From: Sycobia sp. Sy_11
Taxonomy: Eukaryota; Arthropoda; Insecta; Hymenoptera; Epichrysomallidae
Direction: 5' to 3'
DNA: 64,000 nucleotides
Assembly (NCBI GenBank): GCA_018907035.1
Contig: JACCIC010000002.1
Coordinates: 6,567,001 to 6,631,000 of the forward strand
A program made the position numbers and the translations under genes. The notes beneath the pieces were generated by a model that made no database searches, was not told the DNA's origin, and saw only the letters and a program-made list of their open reading frames with translations. This document shows positions 10,861 to 21,114 of this stretch, piece after piece (within the stretch, counting starts at the first letter, position 1; every line of letters starts with the position of its first letter).

Positions 10861-12209
10861 CCAATTTCATCGAAAAACTCCCTTTCCTTTCAAACTGATT
10901 CTTGCGCTTCCGCGTAAGCTTTATCGAGGGAAACGGGAAAAGTTACATTTTTTATAAAATACATGAAAAGATGTATTTAAAATTCTGGCCATGCTAAGAA
11001 TACGTCAAACTCGCATAACTATTTTATTTTTGTTAAAAGATCTTTTTTTTTTGGAGATTATATCTAACGTTAGATCGAGTTTTTAACTGTAACTACATTT
11101 TGTATATTTAAAGAAATATATTCGAAAATAAAAACAACAAACCTGTCAAGTTTTCTTGTGTATTATTTTGCTACATCGAATTTTTAATGTTTATCGGATA
11201 AACGATAAATGATCAAATTATTGGTTATTTTTTTGAACAACAAAGCTGGAATTTGTACTCACGGAAATCGTGCAAAGTAAATGAAAATTTTAACTTTAAA
11301 ACATAACTTACACGCATATATATATATATAGCTTATATCAAAGTTTCATTCGTATAGTCAGAATTCTGCTGTTTGAGACTGTGAAATCTTGTAATTTATT
11401 TCGAAGAGACTAACAAATTTTTAATGCCATGACGTCATTCTTCCACATATTTTTGTTTATTATTTTATTTTCCATATCAATAGTAAACGTAAGATCAGAA
11501 AGGTTTGGTACACTAGGCAATGCGCATACGGATCAGCTGCCATCAAGTGAGTAGTTATCAAATTTTTCAAATATCTAACTATTTTTTGAAGAGCTGTAAT
11601 CGTTGCAATTTTAAGAGTACTTATACTTGTTAAATATGTAATCAGTATAGTCTGAATAATTATTTTTAACGGGATTTGCAATCCTGAACCTATGCATCAA
11701 AATGATTAACTTGAATCGAGTTTTCCTTTTGAGATTTTGACGGTTCCTTGTATTCATTGTGTATTTCATCACTGGTGAGAACGTTAATCAATTTCTTCGT
11801 AAGGCAATTTATGCCAGAGTGAATTGATCTCGAATTGATCGTGCTAATTGAAATCTCAAAACCCGCAGGATCATGTCGGTTTTCTATACCAATTTAATTT
11901 TTCTCTTATTACTAACTCTAATAAGATTAATTGCTTGTCGAATAAAGCAAAAACTAAGACGTATGTTTTGTTTTCTTATACTATGTTTTATTTCAATTTC
12001 TTTGTTTGATGAAAGCTTTAATTATACCGCCAAGTGACTCGAAAGTAAATTCATACTATCTCTAAAAAAGAACATTTAACGAGAGTAAAATAATTAGACG
12101 ATTTTTATGTATTCTTAGCATAGTCAGAATTTGTAATACATCTTCTCATATATTTTATAAAAAATTTATATAAAATACTTTCTGAAAGTTTCAAAATATA
12201 TTTTAAAAC

Positions 12210-12490
12210 AAACAATATTCTATAAACTCGGTAATTTGTAAACGATCTCATTACTTTATTAAAGTATATTTCCATTAAAACTATTGTAGTTTATTATAGT
12301 TTTTTTAGAATTTTAGATATGTTTTGTATTAACTCTAAATGCTGTTATTTATAGGAATGTATATAAAATCCACTTAGCGATTTGTTTTAATGGTCCATTG
12401 CTTTAAGACGATATTGCGTTGCATAATTTATTTTTTGTTAATTTATTTTAGAAGATTTTAGAAAAATATTTTGTAGAAATATTATTCTGG
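12210..12490 (+). repeat. AT-rich interspersed repeat, copy 3
   Basis: Direct copy of the 10570-10860 repeat, sitting in the intron of pseudogene B. Next to it, two related segments at about 12690-12760 and 13000-13060 share ACAATCAG / ACAAACAG, GG-CATCWGACTAT, and TGATCT-ATTTT. Their reverse complement appears near 9360 (CAGTCAGATGTCCT), so several units of one AT-rich family seem to be present. Confidence 0.65.
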
Positions 12491-12924
12491 TATATGAATA
12501 TTTTTTGTTTTACTATAAAAAGTCACAATATATTTACATATATTATTATATTGATTTTTTGTCTTAATATATTACTGAATTCAGACAAATATTTTGTATA
12601 AAGTATTTAGAAAACATATATAAGATTTATTTCTTAATATGCTAAGAACATATATTATAATATTATGTTCCTTTTATCACAATCAGTAGGACATCTGACT
12701 ATATCAGTGATCTGATTTTTAATTTAATTATAGAATATTTTTTGTATTAATATATTTTGAACTTTTTGAAAGTATTTTATATAAATTTTTTATAAAACAC
12801 ACGTGAAGATTTGCTAGTTTATTTTTATTATTTTACTTAAAGTTCTTTTTTTAGAGATTTCATTTCTTTTTCAATTAATTATTATTTAATGAATTCAATG
12901 CAAAAATGACAATGAAGTGCAATA

Positions 12925-12928
<4 letters not shown>

Positions 12929-12979
<51 letters not shown>
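12929..12979. repeat. (TA)n microsatellite
   Basis: Pure TA array of about 50 bp between two related AT-rich repeat segments. Confidence 0.95.
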
Positions 12980-12983
<4 letters not shown>

Positions 12984-13105
12984 CCGCTCTCCTTCGTCAC
13001 AAACAGGGCATCAGACTATTTCAATGATCTTATTTTGAATTTCGTTATATAATAGAACATGAAATATAAACTACTAATTTAGTCAATTATGTGGGATTGG
13101 TGTTG

Positions 13106-13447
13106 CGGGTGGCTGGTTGTGATAGAAACTAAACAAACAATTGAACTTAAAGTTTTTTATTCAGTATACGAAAAGAATCGTCAATACAACTCAGAAGCAT
13201 ACATATGCACTCTGCAGAGGCTCCAAAAAGACTGCCGAGCGCTGCCCTTATAGCTGTAGGCGTCAACCACCTTCATACACGCTTTGCCCCGATCCTAACG
13301 GTATCTCTACGAGCCGCTATCGGATCTGCTCGTGCATTCTCTCCTAGTCTTATTCAAACTTGTCCAATGGTCGCACAAACGCGTCGACTCATTAGCTGCA
13401 TCCATCCACCCTATATACGTACTAGCTTAATACACACACACACACAA

Positions 13448-13490
<43 letters not shown>

Positions 13491-13512
13491 ATCTGTACCA
13501 TACACACGTACA
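13106..13512 (-). mobile_element. Candidate LTR downstream of the gypsy-like integrase
   Basis: On the minus strand this segment lies about 375 bp downstream of the integrase fragment, where a 3' LTR would be expected. Read in that direction it is moderately GC-rich, has AATAAAAAAC (about 13165-13155), and ends near CGCAACA. It also holds (CA)n and (CT)n arrays (13431-13486). It begins with TGTACG if the 5' edge is at 13512, but no second LTR copy or target-site duplication was found. The assignment rests on position and the polyadenylation-like signal. Confidence 0.35.
13431..13486 (+). repeat. (CA)n-(CT)n compound microsatellite
   Basis: A short CA run (13431-13446) followed by a CT run (about 13450-13485). 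Confidence 0.9.
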
Positions 13513-13886
13513 TTAAAATTCAAATATTTTTATGTAATTTTCCATATGAAAATAAGATAAAATTTTACTATATTCTTGGATGCCCCTATTTTTGAGTATT
13601 CCTTAATCAATTATTAGGATAATAAAATGCGATAAAAGAGACTACGACAAAGTTTCTCAGTTATTGTACATCATATTATAAACAATTGTTTTTTATTTCA
13701 CTGACTAAAATATTCAATGCACTATTATTAGTTAAAATAACAGTGTTCGTATGTAGTGGTTACTAAATTACAGTATTAATTACAATGGAAGTCACGTGTC
13801 CTTCCATCCTAATATAATAAATGCGTATGAGATTAGTTGGAACTAGATCTGCTAATTGAGCGCTGAAAGGTGCCATTTAGTGCGTG

Positions 13887-14567
13887 TTACGCGCTTCGTA
13901 AATACTTATACCATCTTTTCGGCCCCTCTATAGCAATTATTGCGAAAATTGGCTCAAGTGTTGCATTAACTCGCTCCACTTGACCGTTGCATCTTGGTTT
14001 TTCCGTTGCAATGAAATAGTGGTGAATGCCCTTCTTGCTCCAAAACTCTTTCAAATTGTTTGATGTGAAGGCTGCCCTTCGATCCGGAATGAAACGGTAT
14101 GGACTTTCGAAATGTTGCTGAATGATCTTAAATTTACATACTAACTCCTTTGTGCCTGTAGAGTTTGTTGCAAACATCCAATTGTATTTTGTGAAAGCAT
14201 TGATAATCGTAAGAAGATGCTTGTAATTCTGACTTCTTGCGGATAACGGTCCAACGTGATCCATGTGGAGGGTGTGCATCGGTGTTTTCTCCTTTGGTAT
14301 AGGATTTAGCAGGCCTTCACGTTTTCCTTGCTTCCTCGATGCAAGAATACACGTAAGGCAATTATTAATGAAATTCTTTACATGCTTCTCGATGTTTTTG
14401 AAAAAATAGTTCTCTTGAATCCGCCTTATCGTTTTTTGTGAAGCAAAATGTCCCTGTTCGTGCGCTCGTTTTATTATTTGAGTGCGCATTCCTTGCGGCA
14501 CAAGGAGCTTTCGCTTATTTGACTTCAAAAATGGTACATATACGTTGTAAAAACGTCGGTAGAACAA
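13887..14567 (-). mobile_element. Ty3/gypsy-like retrotransposon integrase fragment in intron of pseudogene B
   Basis: The 226-codon open frame on the minus strand is an integrase. The N-terminal zinc-binding residues H36, H40, C70 and C73 are present, and the catalytic triad is complete: D103 (HMDHVGP), D162 (PDRRAAFTS) and E198 (NGQVERVN). GPL and the ALNGTF-type C-terminal region place it in the Ty3/gypsy group. The frame ends at TAA 13887-13889 where homologues continue, and the same frame goes on past it with ALNGTFQRS, so this is a nonsense mutation and not the natural end. No reverse transcriptase or RNase H was found upstream. Integrase inserts element cDNA into the genome; this copy is incomplete. 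It opposes the peptide gene and accounts for part of the intron expansion. Confidence 0.85.
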
Positions 14568-15030
14568 AGTTTAATTTTTTTTCGTAATTTGAAATTGTGA
14601 GATCCAAACATAGAAGTAAATAGTGTAGCAGCCTCAGCGGTACTGAAACTCGCCTTCGTGGCTACGGGGCCACTTGATTTCGACGCATAAATATTATATA
14701 AAGGAACCGATGCGGTGGGGCGGCCATTACTATTTGTTCGGCTTTAATACGGTCTAAGTTCAATCGAAATTCTCACCTAATGCGCTGGACCTATCATTAT
14801 CCCAAGATTTAGTCTTGTATTAGGTCAATCAAAGCCTTGGGTCCCAAGCAGTTGCTCCGAGCTACGTGCAATTAAACGCGAACGCAGTGCAATCGGTCGC
14901 AAGCCCTTGGCGCTATACTTAATTACAGAATTCATTGTTTTATAGAATTTAGTTTTTACGCAAAAAAGAGGAAGAATAAAACGGGATGGAGAGAATAAGC
15001 ATATTCGTTTTTATCATTTCATGCGACTGC
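14568..15030. mobile_element. LTR-like segment with TATATAAAGG, unassigned
   Basis: GC-balanced sequence absent from, or much shorter in, copy 1 of the duplication. It holds TATATAAAGG at about 14695 and TTGTTCGGCTTTAATACGGT at 14732-14751; the second also occurs at 3898 in the intron of gene A. It could be a piece of an LTR (promoter and R region) in + orientation. No coding frame. Confidence 0.3.
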
Positions 15031-16739
15031 GCTTTTCGCCTACTATGGGTCGTCCTTTTTTTTATGTGACATTCCCTTACAAATATTTAATTATAATGAA
15101 ATAACGCTTTCCACGCGGCATATATCTTTATATATGATAAAATTTTTTTCCAATATTGAACGTAGATTTTACTTCGTTGAACTCTAAATTATATCGGCCA
15201 TTATCGTTACGACAAATCTTTCGAAGGTCAATTCCTAGAAGCGCGTGCTCGGCAGCCAAAATAAATACGAATTTATAAAACGTTCACTCATTTTACCGAT
15301 CCGGGCATTTACTTTTTAATGAACTTCATTCAACTTCGCAAAAAATCATTTTCGTGAATATTATTTATAATATAGTTCGCCTATTGCACACGTTATCTTT
15401 TGTCTTTTTCTTTTGTTTTATGTACTGAAGTAACATATATTTCAATATTACTAGCTTAAAGAACTAATATTTCAACTATTTAATTTGTGACTGTCTATTG
15501 TTAGCAAGTGTAACAAGAAACAAACGTACATAATGAATTCGTATCATATTTGCTTAAAAATCGTCGGTGGTATATCTTAAAATTATATTGTAATGAAATT
15601 TCATTTTGCAGCGTGTTATCCTGGAACTTGTAATCAGGCAGTGCAAAGGTATGAAATATCCAAGAGGAGAATGTTTTGGGACTGAATGTGAATGCTGTAA
15701 ATCGAAGAAAACGAAGTGGCACAAGAAATGTAAAACGTAGTCTCGGAGTTTCCTGTTATTTTCTACATCAAATATTGATTTCAATTGTTTATTCATATTG
15801 GATTTTAGCTGTTTCTAAGTTAAACAAAAATTAATAACGTTAAAATTTTTAAAGTTCTAATAATTATCATCAGTGCAATTATATTTTAAATTGAATTATT
15901 TAAATGATGTATTATAAAGAATATAATAAACTGTAGAAGTTAGTTGATTAATAATTATTATCCTCCAATTCTTACGGTCAATCCTAGATATCCGTTCCAA
16001 ACATATGTATTGGTTTTACTATTTATTCAATTGAAAATTCTACTGATTAGGTTTCCACTTATTTTAGGCTGCTTCTGAACATTTCAATTTTGTCAACATG
16101 AAGACATAAATAATTAAGCTGGAATGTGGTTCGAATCCAAATTTAAAATTAAAAAAAGCTGGTAATTGTGAATATGCAACTCCGTATAATACTTTATTAT
16201 ATACTTATTATTATTAAAAAATATTTGAGATTATGTTCGTACTCTTATAAATCAGAATAAAATAAAAGATTCTAAAATTTTGTTCTAAGATCATCTCCAA
16301 AAGGCACAATAAGAACCATTAGCTTTCTATTACCTTGATTCACAATAGTAGCCTGATTCAGAGTTAGCATACACGCAATTCTCTAGGATGTATCTTAACT
16401 TTTAGTCTCATAAAATGATTTCATTTTTTCAGGATCAGGATGGCATCGATTACGCTGAATGAGATTAACGCGATTAACGAGAATTCCAAGACATTTCGTT
16501 TCAATTTAGTCAAAGAGTTCTATATAATATAATATTTAATATTTAATATATAATATTTAATATTTAAAAGTTCTATATAATATAATATTTTATTTTTCTA
16601 TATAATATATATTCTATATATATAATATAATATAATCTTCGATGTATAGAGACTGTTTGTAAAAATATTTAAGGAATAGGAGTGAGGATATTGAGAAGTA
16701 TCTTCGGGTGTGAAAATAAATTAAGCAATAATTTATAAT

Positions 16740-17480
16740 GCTAAAAACTAAATTTTATTACTACGAACTAAGGCATAAAAAACCCCCACTGTGAGTGGGG
16801 GAAAAAGCCGTCTAAAACTGAATAAAAATAATACTATTACTATCATATAACATTCGAACAACTTATATACTAACGCAACAATACATGTCTACAATTTACA
16901 ATTTCGCTCACGCATACATACATCGGTTGCAACCTGGAACAATCGGTGTTGGAGTACTCCTGCGCAAGCTTCGCTGTCGAAGATCACACTCGTACGGCAG
17001 ATGAGGTCAAAGGGGAAGGAGCTTCCGCATCTACCTCCTGCTTTGCGTTACGGCCCTGATGTCTCAGGAACGGAACGATCCTTGCCGCAACGGTAGCCAC
17101 TGGGCTGAATCGCCGCCGGGAAACTCCTCGGAGATTCAAACTGACGTGAATCTCCGTAAGACCAAGTGTCTTACCCCGCTGATGCGCCTAAATTGCGCTG
17201 ACAATTACACTTTATGTGCTCTAAACCGTTAACAATAACACACGGCGATACGCGAAACTACGCCGATATATACAAATGGTTTACTTGAAGACAAAGCCCC
17301 GTGCGGAGGTGCACGCTAAGATACCGAAACATTAACCGTAACGCAAAGATAACGTAACTCGAAGATCACGATAATGTTATTATTGCACCGATAGATTTGT
17401 GATTCGGCCGAAGGTCGAGAACAAAGTGAAGTAATTCAGCTGTTTTCGAGATGGTTCGACCGACACGATATAACAAGCAA
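16740..17480 (-). mobile_element. Interspersed element X, copy 1 (minus orientation)
   Basis: Read on the minus strand, this matches 19440-20130 read on plus. Shared blocks in order are GGCGCATCAGCG (17176-17187), TTCCCGGCGGC, CAGTGGC, CGTTCC-GAGACAT-GGGCC, AGCAG-AGGTA, CTCCTTCCCC, GAGTACTCC, and a 3' part with TTTTTATG. No continuous frame is conserved, so it is more likely an LTR or a non-autonomous element than a gene. A TATATAAG lies near 16866 on the minus strand and AATAAA near 16756. It sits inside copy 2 of the duplication and is absent from copy 1, so it inserted after the duplication. Confidence 0.6.
16783..16801 (-). other. Perfect GC hairpin near the 3' end of element X
   Basis: CCCCCACT-GTG-AGTGGGGG: an 8-bp perfect stem with a 3-nt loop. 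On the minus strand it is followed by TTTTTTATG. The second copy of the element has a degraded form (CTTCCTCCTCTCATC, near 20075) at the equivalent place. Confidence 0.7.
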
Positions 17481-17713
17481 AAAGGGGGGGGGATCTACCG
17501 GGACTGCCAAACGATCCTTTACGGCCAGATGAGATGAAAACCCTCCGTGTTCGAGATTCCTCGAGGACAGCGCATTATTCCTGTTAGATGGGGCAATATT
17601 CGCATGTGCCGAACACCGGTGCCCATTCATAAATAACAGGATTACGAATTTTACGAGATCTTCAATGCAGCTGTCCACGGAGGTGTTTTTCTTCATTAGT
17701 TGCCTCAGCAGAC

Positions 17714-17715
<2 letters not shown>

Positions 17716-17755
<40 letters not shown>

Positions 17756-17762
17756 AGAGAGA
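17716..17762 (+). repeat. (GA)n array with a G-run
   Basis: About 34 bp of GA, then GGGGGG and a short GA continuation. It is at the right edge of the second insertion in copy 2 of the duplication. Confidence 0.95.
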
Positions 17763-18090
17763 AAGTTACTGCAGTTTACGTACACGAGGTGACGCGACGC
17801 GGTCGGCTGTATTTTCACCAACAGAGACTAAGTATTATTCAGAGGTCGTCTTGACGCTAATAATTCAATCTAACTAGGAGAAAATATTTGGTATAAGTTC
17901 CGAAACTATGACCAGAAGACCCGTTTTCTAAATAAAAATAATGATAATTGGTACTGTGGATTCTAAAATTCATTTTGATTTCGGGTCAAGCTTTATTTGA
18001 GGAAATACATTACTTAGATTTAAGATCTAAATATATTTAACAGACTCAAATATCTATAGACTTTGGTGCATAATGGATAATGGATCTACG

Positions 18091-18598
18091 TACAGATTAG
18101 GAACTTCACAAATGGGTATAAAATCAATTCCACCGATTAGCCTTGCATATCATAATAATTAGTTAACATTTGTTATTGACGGTCTGTAAATTAATTAAGG
18201 AGGGGGTAAGGTATTTAAACTTTTTTTGGCCATTTTTGAAATTTTTTAAAATGAATGCTTTATATCTCAAGAATATTGTGTCGAAATTTCAAGTTAATCG
18301 GAGCAAAATTGACAAAGTTGTGAGTATTTGAACATTCGTTGCTCCAAGTAGGATTTTTACATATTCCTAATTCTGCTTGACAATTTTGATTGTTTTGATT
18401 TATAAATCCTACATTCATTTCTTATTGAAAACATCTTTTTGGATATTTCTTGTATATTTCAGCTATACAGCCAGTACATACGTACATCAACTAGTCTAAA
18501 AGTTTGACTTTGTTTACTTTCGTATTTGCTCGGTTTCCGGGCATTTTCAACGGTAAATTAATTCTTGCTGTTACTATATATGTTTAGTAGCATTAAAA
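18091..18598. other. Likely 5' flank of the Mutator-like relic
   Basis: No open frame. A GGAGGGGGTAAGG at about 18201 begins a stretch that differs from the duplicated DNA on its left and leads to the transposase-like start codon at 18599. It could be the 5' terminal region of that element, but no matching inverted terminus was recognised past 19260. Confidence 0.25.
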
Positions 18599-19232
18599 AT
18601 GCCTCGAAAGCTTACTAAAGAAGATCGAAAATGTCATAAGATCTTGTCTCGACAGAAAAAAAGCGTCCTTATAAGTGTAGAAATGACGAAGCGGAAGCTA
18701 ATAGTGCGTCGTCCAAAAAAAATTAAAAATAGTCTCCCGGTAGCAGAAAGCTGCAGCTTCAGATACTCTAAAATCTTTTAAACAGAGCTATACAACACTT
18801 TCTACTGAAGTTCTTAGAGCTATTAGATCCATTTATGAGGACTTGAATAAAGACGAACTCTTGCAGTGTCTTGGAGGTTTCACGCAAAATAATAATGAGA
18901 GTCTCAATCAGCTAATCTGGAAAATCTCTCCAAAGTCAGTGAGTGGCACCTCTACAATTGTTGAAACTGCAGCTAATATAGCTGCATGTACTTTCAATGA
19001 AGGTTCTTTTGCTCTATTAGCCATTATGAAAAAGATGCAAATCAGTACAGGGTCAAGTTCCCACGAATAGGCGCGCGAAGTTGACGAGTCGCGAATAATT
19101 AGAGCAGAGGAACAAGCGTCACACGACAGTAAAGTAGGAAGAGTTTTATGTAGACAAATACAAAAAGATGCTTTAGACCATGTAGATGAAAGCATTTTGC
19201 TATATGGATCTGGTATTGACGATTCTATATGA
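18599..19232 (+). mobile_element. Mutator-like transposase relic with its core deleted
   Basis: The N-terminal frame (18599-18781) begins MPRKLTKEDRK, basic and Lys-rich. A second frame, open from about 18779, carries DELLQCLGGFTQNNNESLNQ, LIWKISPKS, then ETAANIAACTFNEGSFALL. That combination (C-L-x-G-x-TQN-x-NESLN-x-x-IW-x-x-x-PK, then FN-x-G) I recall from the C-terminal part of Mutator-like transposases of arthropods and cnidarians. One in-frame TAG (19068-19070) is followed by further conserved-looking frame to TGA at 19230-19232. The catalytic DDE core, normally several hundred residues, is missing between the two parts, as in internally deleted non-autonomous copies. The family name is from memory of the motif and needs a profile search. 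Confidence 0.55.
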
Positions 19233-19439
19233 AATTGAAAGAATTATAAACTTTTATTGTAAATTTTGTAGTTTATAAAACTACAAAAATGACGGCACGT
19301 GTAGACTCCCTGCGCTCCATGGCCCGAATGAGGCGTAGCCTGCGTCGCCAATATGTAGACGAGTTCTAGGGCCGCAGTCCAGGTAGATCCCTCGCCCCCT
19401 CACCAGCATGTGAAGGTCTCAAGTATAAGCAAGTAAAAC

Positions 19440-20130
19440 TGGAAAAACACTTCTTGTTCAACCGTCGACTAAACTTTGTTTTCGCTCTTGCTTGTATTTT
19501 CTACCGACTTATTCGTAGTTTTCCTTACTCGTGTAGCTGTAATGCGAAGTGCGGTATCGTGGAAATATTTTATTTTATATGTAACTTAGTTTACTCGGCT
19601 CGGTATATTATTAGTGTATAATTCTGTATGCTGTAACATCGCTATTATTGTTTAGTTTTAAATGTAGTTGTGTGTGATTAACGAAATTTCGTTTATGTGT
19701 GTGTTTGCGTGTAGTGTGAACTAAGTTGGCGCATCAGCGAGGCAAGGATCTAGCCTTGTGGAAGTATATTTTGTTATATCTATCCGAGGGTGTTCCCGGC
19801 GGCACTTGTACTCAGTGGCCGCCGTCGTTGGTAAGGGCTGAACTCGTTCCCGAGACATTTGGGCCACGGCGTGGAGCAGAAGGTACTGCAGAACACTCCT
19901 TCCCCATCGACCTTATCAGCCCTCCAGAACATTCTATTGTTCACGGCGCGGCTAATTGTGTGGCGCGGGAGTACTCCGAAGCTTGTAAGCGTAGTATGTA
20001 AGAGCGCTTATTCGTATATGTATATATATTGGTATACCCGCGCGAATCTATAGTAATTCGTAATTTTGAAGGCTTCTTCCTCCTCTCATCAAAAGGTTTT
20101 TATGTGTAGTTTAAATTAGCTATTGCTATT
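19440..20130 (+). mobile_element. Interspersed element X, copy 2 (plus orientation)
   Basis: The inverted partner of 16740-17480. GGCGCATCAGCG lies at 19728-19739, then TTCCCGGCGGC, CAGTGGC, GAGACAT, GGGCC, CTCCTTCCCC, GGAGTACTCC, and a degraded hairpin near 20075. A 91-codon frame (19729-20001) spans the conserved blocks but lacks an ATG and is broken in copy 1, so it is not annotated as a gene. The two copies flank the Mutator-like relic in inverted orientation about 2 kb apart. Confidence 0.6.
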
Positions 20131-20518
20131 TATTTGTATTCGGTACTGTGCGCCAGCTGCCGATATTTATTTGACTATTCGTGTATTGTTCATTAGACAG
20201 ATGATATGATTTTCAGATGTTATTAAATAAGTGAATTTGCCTGATCTGAATTTTTCGAGTTAATTTCAATGACTTTCTACTTTGATACACAATCCGCAGG
20301 ATTTTGAATTTGTTTTAAAACAATTTTTGTTATTATGACAATTATTATATACTAATGAAATATATTTAAAAGCACGGTTAGTTTTAAAACAGTTGTTAAC
20401 TATAATTTGAAAAGTCCTCCAAAAAAAAATTTTTTTATTACTTTTTTCTTTTCAGCAATTTTTAATAAAATATTAAAATATTGAAGGGAACGTAAAAGTA
20501 AGGAGAATTGAGCTATGG

Positions 20519-20522
<4 letters not shown>

Positions 20523-20589
<67 letters not shown>
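20523..20589 (+). repeat. (GA)n microsatellite
   Basis: Pure GA array of about 66 bp. Confidence 0.97.
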
Positions 20590-20591
<2 letters not shown>

Positions 20592-20766
20592 CGATAGTCA
20601 TTGTTCGACTCATCATTGTTCGAGTATGCTTTAGAAAAATGTCTTCTGAGTTAGTGTGCGAAGTTTTGTCGCTGTGAGTGTATCGGTTCATCCATAAGAA
20701 TATGTGTAGTGAAATACCTTCTTCCATTTCGGCGAACACGTGATGGCCGATTGTCGAGAGCAATGA

Positions 20767-21114
20767 GCAGCTGTAAAATTTGGTTTCCTGTTAGGGAAAT
20801 CTGCTGCAGAAACTATTATAATATTTAAGTCTATTTATGGGGATGCTGCCCTCGTCAAAACTGGAGTCCACGAGTGGTTTCCACGTTTTCAAAATGTAGA
20901 AATGACAATTGATCAATCAATACTCTCGTATGTGAATACCGTTGGCGAACTATTGAGTACCTCAGTGAGACGAGTGGAATATCATGGACGTCAGTTCAGA
21001 GGATTTTATTCGAAGATTTCTACATGGATATCTACATGGATTCTACATCGCCGAGTTTCGCACAAAATTTTATCGCGCACCGTTGTTATAAATTTCTCTG
21101 TTCCATTTTCGTGA
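20767..21114 (+). mobile_element. Mariner-like transposase N-terminal (helix-turn-helix) relic
   Basis: One frame reads AAVKFGFLLGKSAAETI, then FKSIYGDAALVKTGVHEWFPRFQ. This matches the first helix-turn-helix region of mariner-family transposases, the part that binds the terminal inverted repeat (pattern KF-x-x-LGK-x-x-x-ET, YG-x-x-x-L, V-x-EW-x-x-RF). The frame stays open to TGA at 21112-21114, but after about residue 45 it is no longer recognisable and the DDD catalytic domain is absent. An initiator ATG is not evident. Fragment only. Confidence 0.6.

Larger units (their letters stand above)
11429..15740 (+). pseudogene. Peptide gene B: frameshifted duplicate of gene A
   Basis: Exon 1 (11429-11546, donor GTGAGT) is intact and would encode a signal peptide and acidic spacer nearly the same as those of gene A. 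Exon 2 starts at 15612 after TTTTGCAG with the first two cysteines. One extra base in the stretch after the second cysteine (near 15634-15640) shifts the frame, and TGA at 15683-15685 stops translation. Exon 2 is 129 nt against 128 in gene A. Downstream of the break the cysteine codons are still recognisable in the other frame, so the loss is recent. The intron is 4065 bp against 1114 bp, enlarged by retroelement sequence, and the TATA box is damaged. A sequencing error at the single base is the main alternative. Confidence 0.75.
11100..18090 (+). repeat. Segmental duplication, copy 2 (contains pseudogene B), with two insertions
   Basis: Collinear with 2960-6360. Homology is interrupted at about 12060-14730 (inside the intron: AT-rich repeats, a (TA)n array, an LTR-like segment, a gypsy-type integrase) and again at about 16520-17810 (an element also found inverted at 19440-20130, plus a GA array). 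Similarity resumes at TTGTTCGGCTTTAATACGGT (3898 and 14732), at CTACTATGGGTC (near 3944 and 15040), and at ACTAAGTATTATTCAGA (17828; counterpart near 6051). This makes it about twice as long as copy 1. Confidence 0.7.

Noticed and set aside
16131..16150. GGTTCGAATCC, resembling a tRNA T-arm
   Set aside because: No acceptor, D or anticodon arm around it; the equivalent place in copy 1 of the duplication is diverged.
20473..20763. 96-codon minus frame over the GA array
   Set aside because: Mostly translation of (GA)n as SL repeats.
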